Positions 17,259-25,886 are shown, counted from the stretch's first letter. The stretch: DNA of 64,000 nt from an uncultured Anaerolineales bacterium (GCA_937928795.1 CALFWB010000039.1:1-64000), one strand, 5' to 3'. The notes: generated from the sequence alone by a model not told the origin. A program made the numbers and translations.

Positions 17259-18425
17259 CTAAAAACGCATCCAAACCCGCCGCAAGATGGCAATCAAAAA
17301 CAAAGAAAAAAAGAGAATGGGAATTGGGATTAACAAAACATCGCTCAAATGGACTCTGGCAATTGGCTCTTCTACAATGGTCTTGGTTGGCAAGGGTCTT
17401 ACCTGCCCAGAAGGCGCTCCAGTATCCAATGACTGAATCCTCCCTTCGGACGAGGCAAGTTCCGCAACTTGAGATGGAATTTGATTCATCTCATGCTGCG
17501 GTTGGGGTGGGGTCGGTTTCGGTTGAAGGCGCTTCAAGTAGGGCTTTGTGCCGTCTAAAACGGCGATCGCCTGTGGAATCAATCGTTCGGTTTGGATATA
17601 GGCTTTACCCTGACAAACCAATTGAGTGGATAGTCCCCCATCGAGCATCATAACCTTCTCAGCCCCAAAGTTGCGCAGGGTTTCCGCGGCATCCCGTTGG
17701 CGTGCTGCCTGGGTGCTGAAAATCAGCAAGGTTTCATATACACCATCCCTATTCTGGTCTGCAACCCCGATAAATGTCCTTCCCACGTATTTCTGCGGAC
17801 TCTTGCGGGCGTCTTCCGTTAAACCGCCAACGATGTTCGGTGCGGTTGATTTTTGAAAATCCACTTTGGTCAGAGGACGAATGTCGGCGTGCTCCTTCCA
17901 AAGCTCAAGCATCAATTTTTGATCAGCGAATTCACCCTTCGAATAGCCACCGCTGACAACCTTGCCGTCTACTTTCAAGGGAAAAGGCAAACGGGTGGGA
18001 TATTCATACATATAGAAAAATTGTCCATTGGTCACACAAAAAGCCCGACTTGTCTGCGAGATAATCTCATCCCAATATTGAAGAACCGACCTTGAGGTAA
18101 AACGCACATCCAAACCGCCATACACGCCAGAAGTAACGCCCTGGTGATTGACTTTTCCATGCAAGAGACGCACTTCTGCCCCACGATCTAATCGGATGAC
18201 CTGCACATAATCTGGAAAACCGCTGGGATATTCTTTGCGGTAAAGCTGTACCCCAACGGAAGAACGAATCAGCTTAAAACCATCGGGTAAAGCTAAGCTC
18301 GCTTGGACAAATTGGGGGAATGAGAGCGTGAAGAGATGTAGTAGCAAAATGATCCCACCTTTCCAAAAGGCAGGATAAAATCGATTAGCTATCATTAAGA
18401 AAAAACCCTGAACAACCCTATTCAT
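17259..18425 (-). CDS. Phosphodiester glycosidase family protein (NAGPA/DUF2233-like)
   Basis: About 388 residues. An N-terminal hydrophobic segment (signal or anchor) precedes a domain containing VTNGQFF and MMLDGGLSTQLV, which are hallmarks of the phosphodiester alpha-GlcNAcase/DUF2233 fold. A Pro/Gln-rich linker and a C-terminal membrane helix ending in basic residues (RRVWMRF) follow, so the domain is probably anchored outside the cell. Bacterial relatives act on cell-wall glycopolymers or capsules, but the substrate here cannot be told. The start is uncertain: ATG 18425 or ATG 18395, neither with a good Shine-Dalgarno. Confidence 0.75.
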   Translation of the reverse strand: MNRVVQGFFLMIANRFYPAFWKGGIILLLHLFTLSFPQFVQASLALPDGFKLIRSSVGVQLYRKEYPSGFPDYVQVIRLDRGAEVRLLHGKVNHQGVTSGVYGGLDVRFTSRSVLQYWDEIISQTSRAFCVTNGQFFYMYEYPTRLPFPLKVDGKVVSGGYSKGEFADQKLMLELWKEHADIRPLTKVDFQKSTAPNIVGGLTEDARKSPQKYVGRTFIGVADQNRDGVYETLLIFSTQAARQRDAAETLRNFGAEKVMMLDGGLSTQLVCQGKAYIQTERLIPQAIAVLDGTKPYLKRLQPKPTPPQPQHEMNQIPSQVAELASSEGRIQSLDTGAPSGQVRPLPTKTIVEEPIARVHLSDVLLIPIPILFFSLFLIAILRRVWMRF

Positions 18426-18879
18426 AGATAGAACAATTGTACTATAAAATAACAAAAAACACCAAACTTGCGCCTAAACCCAAACTCCTTGCTATCTGCG
18501 TCCTATTTGGAAAATTATAACTGCCTGCGCATATCTACCCAGGCTGGCTGAAGCCCTGCCTTATGACCCAAAAGCCCTACAGACTGTCCAAAAGTCAGCT
18601 TCAATCGACTATCATGAAATTAGGAAGGGATTTTCCTGCCTGAATTTTGAACCGATTGAAGAAGGGTAGGTAGTTCCAGAAAATTTCCTCAAGGAAAAGG
18701 AGAATTTCTCCTTTCGCCTCTTGAGAGAAGAGCGGGAGCGCTGCCCTGAGCTTGCCGAAGGGGTAGAGGCAGGTTTCGACAGGCTCAACCCGCGCTGATC
18801 TGCTCCCCTTGCCCTTCGGGGGAAGGGCTTGGGATGAGGGGAATATTAGCCAATTTGCCCTCAGTCTAGCTTGCCGTTC

Positions 18880-18957
18880 GTGTCCACGCAAAAGTTGGAG
18901 GACAACTCAATGAGTTGTCCTCCAAAGCAATGTTGCTAACAACTTTTGAGTGCACAC
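18880..18957 (+). mobile_element. 78-bp non-autonomous element (MITE-like), copy A
   Basis: The ends are imperfect 17-bp terminal inverted repeats (TGTCCACGCAAAAGTTG and the complement of TGTGCACTCAAAAGTTG; 15 of 17 match). A perfect palindrome with 13-bp arms, GGAGGACAACTCA and its complement around one A, sits inside. The 8-bp sequence TGCCGTTC flanks both sides (18872-18879 and 18958-18965). Compared with the other copies both arm ends changed together (GTAGG to GGAGG and CCTAC to CCTCC), keeping the stem. Confidence 0.85.
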
Positions 18958-19000
18958 TGCCGTTCCAAAAAGAGAAACAACCTGATAGTGAGTTTGCATT

Positions 19001-19082
19001 TGTCATTTCGACGAGCGCGCAAGGAGAAATCTTGTAAAGACTAGTACGATTATAGTTACTTCTCGCTGCGCTCGCAGTGACA
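19001..19082. repeat. Dispersed palindromic repeat, family R (copy 2)
   Basis: The element starts TGTCATTTCGACGAGCG and ends GCTGCGCTCGCAGTGACA. It is longer in the middle than the other copies. It lies about 45 bp after mobile element copy A and about 45 bp before the methyltransferase gene. Confidence 0.75.
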
Positions 19083-19127
19083 GGTTAAAGTGGTCCGTTT
19101 ATCCAAACTCAGGTTAAAATAGCAATA

Positions 19128-19706
19128 ATGGCACAAACCGATGCAAATCGCTGGAATGATCGCTATCAAGAAGGCAGCTATCTCGCCTTGCGAGAGCCGC
19201 GCGCTCTTCTACTTGAAGCCTGTGATTGGTTGCCCGCCGGAGGCTTTGCCTTGGATTTGGCCATGGGGCTGGGGTATAACGCCGCTTTCCTAACTCAGAG
19301 GGGCTTCACTGTGATCGGCGTGGACATTTCCTTTGTCGCTCTTCAAAAGGCAAAGACCTTCCATCCCCAAATCCTAGCGGTTTGTGCTGATTTAGAGGCC
19401 TTCTTTTTGCCTGCCAACACCTTTGACGTGGTCTTGAATTTTTATTTCCTACAGCGTTCGCTCTGGAAAGAAGTGCGCAAGTGGCTCAAACCGCATGGCT
19501 TGCTCATTGTCGAAACCATGACGGTCGAGATGAAAGCTCTGAAACCAGAAATCGACGAACGTTACTTGCTTCAACCAAACGAACTGAAAGAGACTTTCGC
19601 CGATTTTGAAATCCTGCTCTATCGTGAAGGATGGCAAGATCAAAACGGAGAACGTCGCCGAGCAGTTGCCTCTTTGATTGCACGCAAACCGAAGGTGTGT
19701 ACTTAG
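19128..19706 (+). CDS. Class I SAM-dependent methyltransferase
   Basis: A 192-residue protein with a Rossmann methyltransferase fold: ALDLAMGLGYNA near residue 41 is the SAM-binding loop and VIGVDIS the acidic strand end. It resembles the TehB/UbiE-like small methyltransferases; the substrate is unknown. It opens a run of four closely spaced plus-strand genes (gaps of 9, 9 and 3 bp) with SRAP, glycerate kinase and a radical SAM protein. No strong Shine-Dalgarno is seen before ATG 19128. Confidence 0.8.
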   Translation: MAQTDANRWNDRYQEGSYLALREPRALLLEACDWLPAGGFALDLAMGLGYNAAFLTQRGFTVIGVDISFVALQKAKTFHPQILAVCADLEAFFLPANTFDVVLNFYFLQRSLWKEVRKWLKPHGLLIVETMTVEMKALKPEIDERYLLQPNELKETFADFEILLYREGWQDQNGERRRAVASLIARKPKVCT

Positions 19707-19715
19707 GAGAAGAGG

Positions 19716-20378
19716 ATGTGCGGAAGGTTTACTCTCACAACGGATATCAGCGAACTTCAAAAAGCTTTTCCCTGGGCAGAATTTCCTGCTCAGATGACCC
19801 CGCGCTATAATATCGCCCCTTCCCAACCGGTGGCGGTGATTGCCAACCACAACCCCAACCGAGTAGATTTCTTTATTTGGGGTCTAATCCCAAGTTGGGC
19901 AAAGGAGCCTCAGATCGGCAACCGCTTGATGAATGCCCGAGCCGAAACGCTCACTCAAAAACCAGCTTTTCGCAGTGCTTATCGCTATCGGCGATGCCTC
20001 ATCCTTGCCGATGGCTTTTTCGAGTGGCGAAAAGAAGGCAAAACAAAGACGCCCTTTCTAATCCGCCTCAAATCCGCACAACCTTTTGCAATGGCTGGTC
20101 TATGGGATCGTTGGCAAAGCCCTGACGGTTCGGAAATTCTCTCCTGCACGATCATTACGACCGAGGCAAACGAACTGGTGCAAGCGATTCACTCCCGAAT
20201 GCCGCTTATTCTAGCCCCAACAGAGTATTCTTTCTGGTTAGAAGCCTCTGATGCGGAAATCTCGCGCCTAAACGCCTTGCTTCAGCCCTACCCAGCCGCA
20301 GAGATGGAAGCTTTTCCCGTTTCTGATCTCGTCAACTATCCAAATCAGGATCGCATTGAATGCATTCAACCCGTTTAG
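19716..20378 (+). CDS. SOS response-associated peptidase (SRAP/YedK-HMCES family)
   Basis: The 220-residue protein begins MCGRFTLTT; Cys2 is the residue that forms a thiazolidine cross-link with abasic sites in single-stranded DNA, shielding them during replication. Other family landmarks are NIAPSQP, WGLIPSWAKE, NARAET and the HSRMPLIL segment with the catalytic His. AGGAGAAGAGG precedes ATG 19716. The family acts in the cytosol on damaged DNA. No SOS gene is nearby, and no obvious LexA box was found. Confidence 0.95.
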   Translation: MCGRFTLTTDISELQKAFPWAEFPAQMTPRYNIAPSQPVAVIANHNPNRVDFFIWGLIPSWAKEPQIGNRLMNARAETLTQKPAFRSAYRYRRCLILADGFFEWRKEGKTKTPFLIRLKSAQPFAMAGLWDRWQSPDGSEILSCTIITTEANELVQAIHSRMPLILAPTEYSFWLEASDAEISRLNALLQPYPAAEMEAFPVSDLVNYPNQDRIECIQPV

Positions 20379-20387
20379 GGGAAAGCA

Positions 20388-21752
20388 ATGAGTGTGGAAT
20401 TCCTTGCACCCCTCCCCCATAGTCTACAGGAGCATCCTTTTCGAGATGTGTTGGTCAATGCGCTTAGGGCTGCGCTCGATGCCGTCAATGGCGAGGAAGC
20501 AGTGCGCCGCAGCTTGCACGTGGAAGGGGATCAGCTTTGGGTCGGGGAAAAAGTCTATCCTCTGCACCCGAAAGGACAGCTTGCTCTCTTGGCAGTCGGC
20601 AAGGCGGCCGTTTCCATGGCACGGGGAGCAAAGCAAAGTCTGGGCGATCGCCTTTCAAGGGGCATAATCGTCACCAAGTTCCTGCCCGAAAATGAGGTGC
20701 TGGATTTTCCCACCCTCTTGGGTGATCATCCTATCCCAAAACAACGCAGTTTGCGCGCCGCTCGCACTGTGGAAGGCTTTCTAAAAACCCTCCAACTCGA
20801 AGACACCCTGCTCTGCTTAATCTCCGGGGGAGCGTCAGCATTGCTGACCTATCCGCGCCACCCCTTACGCCTTCAAGATTTGCAAAAAACCACCCAGTTG
20901 CTCCTGCGTTGCGGGGCAAACATTCACGAATTAAACACCATCCGCAAACATCTCGAACGCTTCAAGGGCGGCGGACTGGTCCAAATGGTGAATGCAACCC
21001 GTGTGATCAGCTTGATCATCTCTGATGTCATTGGGGATTCAATCGAGGTTATCGGTTCAGGCATGACTGCGCCGGACCCAACCACTTTTGAGAATGCCCT
21101 AGCCATTCTCGATCGGTATGAGTTACGGCACTCTTTGCCTTCCAGAGTGTTAGCCTATTTGGTTGAGGGCAGTCAGGGAGCTCATCCCGAAACTCTAAAA
21201 GCGGATATGGCATTCTCCAAACAGTTTGCCAACCATCTCATCGCCAGCAACCGCCATGCTTGTGAAGCAGCGCAGCGGAGTTTAGAACGAGCTGGGGTTG
21301 AGACTTTACATCTCACCTCTTATTTACAAGGCGAAGCCAGCCAAGTTGGGCGTGTCTTTGCCTCCTTTGCCCGCCAACTGAGCGCTTTGCAAAGTGCTTC
21401 GAGGTCTCCAATTTGCTGGATTGCCGGCGGGGAAACAACGGTCACCGTTCGCGGTCAGGGGATCGGAGGGCGCAACTCCGAGCTAGCTCTAGGTGCGGTA
21501 ACCGATTTGAGTGGTTTAGAAGGCGTCCTGCTGATCACCCTCGCCTCCGATGGTGATGACGGTTTTAGCCCAGCGGCCGGAGCGGTGGTTAGTGGCTCAA
21601 CCGCCAGGCGAGCTCAGCAACTCGGTTTGTCACCCGTTGAATTTCTCAAGCGAAATGATTCCTACACATTTTTCAGCCATCTTCAAGATTGTCTCTTCAC
21701 TTCGCCTACCCATACCAATGTCAATGACTTAATTTTTCTGTTTGTCGGTTAG
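20388..21752 (+). CDS. Glycerate 2-kinase (GckA, DUF4147/MOFRL family)
   Basis: A 454-residue enzyme expected to phosphorylate D-glycerate to 2-phosphoglycerate. The N-terminal DUF4147 domain contains LLAVGKAAVSMARG and the SGGASALL loop. The C-terminal MOFRL domain contains IAGGETTVTVRG, GGRNSELAL and ASDGDDGFSPAAGA. The length is typical. It starts 9 bp after the SRAP gene and is followed 3 bp later by the radical SAM gene, which suggests a shared transcript. Confidence 0.92.
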   Translation: MSVEFLAPLPHSLQEHPFRDVLVNALRAALDAVNGEEAVRRSLHVEGDQLWVGEKVYPLHPKGQLALLAVGKAAVSMARGAKQSLGDRLSRGIIVTKFLPENEVLDFPTLLGDHPIPKQRSLRAARTVEGFLKTLQLEDTLLCLISGGASALLTYPRHPLRLQDLQKTTQLLLRCGANIHELNTIRKHLERFKGGGLVQMVNATRVISLIISDVIGDSIEVIGSGMTAPDPTTFENALAILDRYELRHSLPSRVLAYLVEGSQGAHPETLKADMAFSKQFANHLIASNRHACEAAQRSLERAGVETLHLTSYLQGEASQVGRVFASFARQLSALQSASRSPICWIAGGETTVTVRGQGIGGRNSELALGAVTDLSGLEGVLLITLASDGDDGFSPAAGAVVSGSTARRAQQLGLSPVEFLKRNDSYTFFSHLQDCLFTSPTHTNVNDLIFLFVG

Positions 21753-21755
21753 TCT

Positions 21756-22652
21756 ATGGTAGCCAGTTACGTGACGCTTGATCCCAAATTGCTTAAAGAA
21801 CGAGCCGAGGCGGCAAAGGAACACCTGAACCACTGCGACCTATGCGGCTGGGAATGCGGTGTTAACCGTCTAGAGGGTAAACTTGGTGTCTGCAAAACGG
21901 GGGATGTCGCCTATCTCAGCAGCTTTGGGCCCCATCATGGAGAGGAAAATCCGCTGCGCGGCTGGCGTGGTTCTGGAACGATCTTCTTTGCCGGTTGCAA
22001 TTTACGCTGTCAATACTGCCAAAATTACGAGATCAGCCACCTTTACCAAGGCTATGCCGTGACCCCAACCCAATTAGCCGAAATCATGCTTCACTTACAA
22101 GCCATAGGCTGTCATAATATTAATCTGGTTTCTCCATCCCATGTGATTGTGCCCATCCTGCAAGCATTGGTTCTGGCGCAGGCAAACGGCCTTCATCTGC
22201 CATTGGTGTATAACACCGGGGGGTATGATTCCCTAAGTGCTCTGGGGCTCTTGGAAGGCATCATCGACATTTATATGCCAGACATGAAATATAGCAACGC
22301 TCATCTAGCCCAAAAATACTCTCGAATTCCAAATTACCCTACGATCAATCAACAAGCGGTCAAAGAAATGCACCGTCAAGTTGGAGACTTGGTCTTAGAT
22401 GAAAACGGAATTGCCCAACGTGGCTTGTTGATTCGGCACCTTGTCTTACCGAACCAAGTTGCAGGCAGCGAACAAATCCTTAGATTTATCGCTCAAGAGA
22501 TTTCACTCAACACCTACCTGAACATCATGGATCAATACCGACCGCTCTTTCAGGCTCACCGCTATCCGGAAATAAATCGGCGAATTACCTCTCAGGAATA
22601 TCAAGAGGTCATTGCTCTGGCGCGGTCTCTGGGGCTAAATCGCCTTGATTAA
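21756..22652 (+). CDS. Radical SAM protein, PflA-like (COG1313 type)
   Basis: A 298-residue protein with the radical SAM cluster motif CNLRCQYC (Cys81, Cys85, Cys88). Four more cysteines at positions 27, 30, 34 and 46 (CDLCGWEC...VC) could bind a second metal or stabilise the N-terminus. Sequence style matches proteins annotated as pyruvate formate-lyase activase-like, but no glycyl-radical enzyme is nearby, so the true target is unknown. It is the last of four tightly spaced genes; the proS leader follows. Confidence 0.85.
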   Translation: MVASYVTLDPKLLKERAEAAKEHLNHCDLCGWECGVNRLEGKLGVCKTGDVAYLSSFGPHHGEENPLRGWRGSGTIFFAGCNLRCQYCQNYEISHLYQGYAVTPTQLAEIMLHLQAIGCHNINLVSPSHVIVPILQALVLAQANGLHLPLVYNTGGYDSLSALGLLEGIIDIYMPDMKYSNAHLAQKYSRIPNYPTINQQAVKEMHRQVGDLVLDENGIAQRGLLIRHLVLPNQVAGSEQILRFIAQEISLNTYLNIMDQYRPLFQAHRYPEINRRITSQEYQEVIALARSLGLNRLD

Positions 22653-22719
22653 TCGCATTTTATCCTCGCAGAGGCTCTACACCGCCCGCTTTTGAAGGCA
22701 CTTCACGAGAATTTTTACC

Positions 22720-22747
22720 TTGACATCATTGAACAAAATGGTAAACT
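22720..22747 (+). promoter_or_regulatory. proS promoter
   Basis: TTGACA at 22720-22725 and TAAACT at 22742-22747 are 16 bp apart, and the -10 is preceded by TGG. Transcription should begin near 22754, at or one base before the ATG of the leader peptide, so that peptide may be translated from a leaderless mRNA. Confidence 0.75.
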
Positions 22748-22754
22748 AAAAACA

Positions 22755-22814
22755 ATGATACAGCCGAATTTCCCGAGTGAACTCTCCCCGTTCCCGCCTA
22801 CCCGAAAACCCTAA
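22755..22814 (+). CDS. Proline-rich leader peptide of proS
   Basis: A 19-codon frame, MIQPNFPSELSPFPPTRKP then TAA. Six of the nineteen codons are proline (four CCG, one CCT, one CCC). It sits exactly between the promoter and the prolyl-tRNA synthetase gene and is followed by mutually exclusive hairpins. Its role would be to measure charged tRNA-Pro: slow decoding at residues 12-15 would keep the ribosome on the 5' arm of the first hairpin. There is no Shine-Dalgarno, which fits the leaderless start suggested by the promoter position. Confidence 0.8.
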   Translation: MIQPNFPSELSPFPPTRKP

Positions 22815-22900
22815 CCTGGCTTTCGGCTTCTGAGAGTTCGCCGGCAAAAGTCTAGTAATCCCTGCCCTCTGGAGCGAAAGCCACAGAGGGCAATTTTTAT
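22779..22900 (+). promoter_or_regulatory. Transcription attenuator of proS
   Basis: Three alternative pairings are visible. The protector hairpin is GAACTCTC (22779-22786) with GAGAGTTC (22832-22839) plus CCGAAA (22802-22807) with TTTCGG (22821-22826). The antiterminator is CTTTCG (22820-22825) with CGAAAG (22875-22880), continued through GGAG to AGAG (22833-22836) with CTCT (22867-22870), with small bulges. The terminator is TGCCCTCTG (22863-22871) with CAGAGGGCA (22884-22892), followed by ATTTTTAT. A ribosome stalled on the proline codons would cover the protector 5' arms and favour the antiterminator; one that reaches the stop codon would favour the terminator. Confidence 0.8.
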
Positions 22901-22924
22901 CCATCTTATCATGAGGAGGACGCT

Positions 22925-24697
22925 GTGAGAGTTTCGCAATTATTCAATGTGACCCTACGAGAAGCCCCTGCAGAGGCAGAAGTTGCCAGCCACCAATTGC
23001 TTGTGCGAGCTGGATTTATTCGCCAATTAGCGGCCGGCATTTTCAGTTACCTGCCCTTAGGGAGGAGAACACTGACCAAAATCGAAAATATCATGCGCGA
23101 GGAAATGAATGCCATCGGCGGTCAAGAGATGACCATGCCGGTCGTCCACCCGGCTGACATATGGAAAGAGACCCAGCGCTGGTATCAAATCGGCACCGAA
23201 ATGGGGCGATTTAAGGATAAGAACAATCGCGACATGGTTTTAGCGATGACACATGAGGAAGTAGTTGCCGACATCGTGCGCAAGGATATCCGTTCCTACC
23301 GCCAACTACCCCGGTTAATTTACCATATCCAGACCAAATGGCGCGATGACCCCCGGCCGCGGGCCGGGCTCATACGGGTGCGGGAATTCACCATGAAGGA
23401 CAGCTACAGCCTCGATGCCGACTGGGAAGGGCTAGACAAACAGTATCGCGCTCATTATCAAGCCTATTTCAACATCTTTCATCGCTGCGGAATTCCGGTG
23501 ATTGCCGTCAAATCCGACGTCGGCATGATGGGCGGCAAGATGGCACACGAATATATGTATCTCACGCCCATTGGCGAAGACACTCTTGTCATCTGTGATA
23601 ATTGTGGCTACTCCGCCAATCGCCAAATCGCCTTCTTCAAGAAAACTCCTCCGCCTCCAGAGGAACCGCTACCCGCCGAAAAAGTGTATACCCCGGAAGC
23701 AAAGACCATTGAAGCCCTTGCCAACTACTTGCAAATCCCCAAACAAAAAACGGCCAAAGCGGTTTTCATGGTGGCGACATTACCCGATGATGGCGGGTAC
23801 AAGGACACCTTTATCTTCGCCATCGTGCGCGGCGATATGGAACTGAACGAGACCAAACTTGCCAACATCCTAAAAGCCAAAGAGCTGCGATCAGCGACCG
23901 AGGAAGAGATCATTGCCACCGGTGCAGTGCCGGGATACGCTTCCCCCGTTGGGCTAAAGGATGTCTTGGTGGTTGTGGACGACCTTATCCAACAATCGCC
24001 CAATTTGGTTGCAGGCGCAAATGAAGAGGGCTACCACCTAAAAAACGTCAACTATGGACGCGATTACAGCGCCAACATTGTCGCCGACATCACCGCTGCT
24101 CAAGATGGCGATGCTTGCATTCGCTGTGGCGCTCCCTTGCGCACCGCCCGCGGCGTTGAAGTTGGGAATATCTTCAAATTGGGTACGCGTTATTCCGATG
24201 CAATGGGATGTACCTTCCTTGACAAGGATGGCGTTGAAAAGCCGATTATCATGGGATCATACGGAATTGGCAGCGGGCGTCTGATGGCTTGCATTGCGGA
24301 GGAACACCACGATGACCAGGGATTAATTTGGCCAATCACCGTTGCCCCCTACGAAGTTGAAATTGTATCTCTTGGCGGTCACCAGAGTGAGAAAGTCCAA
24401 ACCGTTGCCGATCGTTTATACCAAGAATTCCTCGACCGAGGGATTGAAGTCCTCTATGACGACCGAGATGAAAGCCCAGGCGTAAAATTCATGGATGCAG
24501 ACTTAATCGGCATCCCGATTCGGCTTACGGTGAGCGAGCGCACGGTGCAACAAGATGCCGTTGAATTCAAGCGCCGCGACCAGAGTGAGAAACGCCTAGT
24601 GCAACTTTCCGAGGTCTACGCCACGGTCAAGCATGAGATTGAACTCCTTCATCAAGAGATCCGATCCAAAGTGATTGAGGTGCCATTCGAAGGATAG
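22925..24697 (+). CDS. proS: Proline-tRNA ligase (bacterial type)
   Basis: A 590-residue class II aminoacyl-tRNA synthetase that charges tRNA-Pro. It has motif 2 (WRDDPRPRAGLIRVREF), an inserted editing (INS) domain between about residues 225 and 390, motif 3 (GIGSGRLMACIAEE) and the C-terminal anticodon-binding domain (about 465-575). Start is GTG 22925 with GAGGAGG at 22912-22918. Expression is likely governed by the attenuator in its leader, not by a T-box, of which I see no sign. Confidence 0.97.
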   Translation: MRVSQLFNVTLREAPAEAEVASHQLLVRAGFIRQLAAGIFSYLPLGRRTLTKIENIMREEMNAIGGQEMTMPVVHPADIWKETQRWYQIGTEMGRFKDKNNRDMVLAMTHEEVVADIVRKDIRSYRQLPRLIYHIQTKWRDDPRPRAGLIRVREFTMKDSYSLDADWEGLDKQYRAHYQAYFNIFHRCGIPVIAVKSDVGMMGGKMAHEYMYLTPIGEDTLVICDNCGYSANRQIAFFKKTPPPPEEPLPAEKVYTPEAKTIEALANYLQIPKQKTAKAVFMVATLPDDGGYKDTFIFAIVRGDMELNETKLANILKAKELRSATEEEIIATGAVPGYASPVGLKDVLVVVDDLIQQSPNLVAGANEEGYHLKNVNYGRDYSANIVADITAAQDGDACIRCGAPLRTARGVEVGNIFKLGTRYSDAMGCTFLDKDGVEKPIIMGSYGIGSGRLMACIAEEHHDDQGLIWPITVAPYEVEIVSLGGHQSEKVQTVADRLYQEFLDRGIEVLYDDRDESPGVKFMDADLIGIPIRLTVSERTVQQDAVEFKRRDQSEKRLVQLSEVYATVKHEIELLHQEIRSKVIEVPFEG

Positions 24698-24739
24698 TTC
24701 CTCTGCGGGTATTTTCTAAAAATTTAGCCAGAATTTCAG

Positions 24740-24775
24740 GTAGGACAACCGCAGGTGGTTGTCCTACTTTTATTT
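24740..24775 (+). terminator. proS terminator
   Basis: GTAGGACAACC (24740-24750) pairs with GGTTGTCCTAC (24757-24767) around a GCAGGT loop, followed by TTTTATTT. The outer ten bases of each arm are the same as in the palindrome at the centre of the 78-bp mobile element. Confidence 0.85.
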
Positions 24776-24946
24776 GTCCAGCAGACTGGGCTTACGAAAT
24801 CGCACTGCAATCCACCTATGAGTTTTGAAAGCCCAACCTTACAAAATTTTTAATTCCTCTTTCGCAGTTTGTGAATAAAATCCATTCATCGACCTTTTGT
24901 ATCGACCTTTTAATTCGGTCCAACTTTTTCGAAATGAGGTAACTCT

Positions 24947-25876
24947 ATGACCGCAGAAAAACCAACTTTGACCTTTGGTCATCTGAAAATCACCGACCAC
25001 CTGTTATTAGGCATCGCAAAAGAACAACACAACCAGGATGCTAAGCCATATCAATACTTCCACTTGGAGACAAAAGCCTATCGAGGCTGGAATCCGCTTG
25101 CCGATGATCTGAAAAGCGGTAATCTTGATGGAGCATTCATTTTAGCACCTCTTGCCATGGAGATTTTTTACGCAAACAAAAATATCCAAATGGTGCTCCA
25201 AGCTCATAAATCCGGGAGCATTGTCATCAAGAACCGCCGAGCAAACATTGAGCAGGTCGAAGATTTCAAGGGGAAAAATGTCCTAATCCCTCATTACCTC
25301 TCTGTGCACCATCTACTTTTTGACCGAATGCTGCGCGAAAGCGGCTTGGAAATCGGTCCGGGCAAAGACGTCATTCTCGATGTCGTTGCCCCCTCGGACA
25401 TCCCTGAGATTATCGAATGGGACGAGAAAGGACAAGTGGGAGGTTTTATCGTAGCCGAACCCTTTGGAACACAGGTGGTCAAAGCTGGATACGGTGATGA
25501 ATTTGCCCTCTCTAAAGACTTGTGGCCCAACCATCCTTGTTGCATTGTCGTTGTTAAGAAAGAGGTAGTTGAAAAACATCCTGACGCCGTCTACGAATTT
25601 ACCAAAAGTTTAGTGGAAGCAGGACAATATGTTGAAAGCCAGCCCGATCAAGCCGCCCAAATCGGTTCGATATTCCTTGACCAAAGCTTCGATGTTATCA
25701 AAACGGTCTTAACCACTCCTAAGGATCGCGTAACGTACGCTGAACTTAAACCGGTGATCGAAGATTTTGAGTATATGCAAACTTATTTGACCAACCAAAT
25801 CAAAGCCATGTCCGACAAAATTGATTTAGAACAATTCATCGACTACCGCTTTGCCGAAGAAGCCAAAGCCCAATAG
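24947..25876 (+). CDS. NMT1/THI5-like substrate-binding protein without signal peptide
   Basis: A 309-residue protein of the periplasmic-binding-protein fold, most like the NrtA/SsuA/NMT1 group that binds nitrate, sulfonates or thiamine precursors (GWNPLADDLKSGNLDGAFILAP, IVAEPFGTQVVKAG, CCIVVVKKEV). It has no signal peptide or lipobox: the first residues are MTAEKPTLTFGHLK, GAGGTAA precedes this ATG, and the only upstream ATG runs into a stop. No permease or ATPase lies beside it. The next gene, 10 bp on, is a sulfurtransferase. It may work in the cytosol as a sensor or carrier of a sulfur compound; the ligand is inference. Confidence 0.75.
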   Translation: MTAEKPTLTFGHLKITDHLLLGIAKEQHNQDAKPYQYFHLETKAYRGWNPLADDLKSGNLDGAFILAPLAMEIFYANKNIQMVLQAHKSGSIVIKNRRANIEQVEDFKGKNVLIPHYLSVHHLLFDRMLRESGLEIGPGKDVILDVVAPSDIPEIIEWDEKGQVGGFIVAEPFGTQVVKAGYGDEFALSKDLWPNHPCCIVVVKKEVVEKHPDAVYEFTKSLVEAGQYVESQPDQAAQIGSIFLDQSFDVIKTVLTTPKDRVTYAELKPVIEDFEYMQTYLTNQIKAMSDKIDLEQFIDYRFAEEAKAQ

Positions 25877-25886
25877 GAGATGTTCC

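Larger units (their letters stand above)
18456..19127. other. Noncoding repeat cluster
   Basis: This gap of about 670 bp has no convincing gene. It contains a palindromic CTGAGCTTGCCGAAG / TTTCGACAGGCTCAA repeat (about 18751-18789), a degenerate copy of the 41-bp CCCTTGCCC-type unit (about 18801-18842), one 78-bp mobile element (18880-18957) and one family R palindrome (19001-19082). Confidence 0.7.

Noticed and set aside
18601-18891. A 96-codon minus-strand open frame
   Set aside because: Much of it is made of dispersed palindromic repeats (the SARVEPVET-type translation is a known repeat artefact), and it runs into a mobile element.
22653-22924. A T-box riboswitch for proS
   Set aside because: No T-box sequence (AGGGTGGNACCGCG-like) or specifier-loop stem is present; the leader peptide and attenuator explain the region better.
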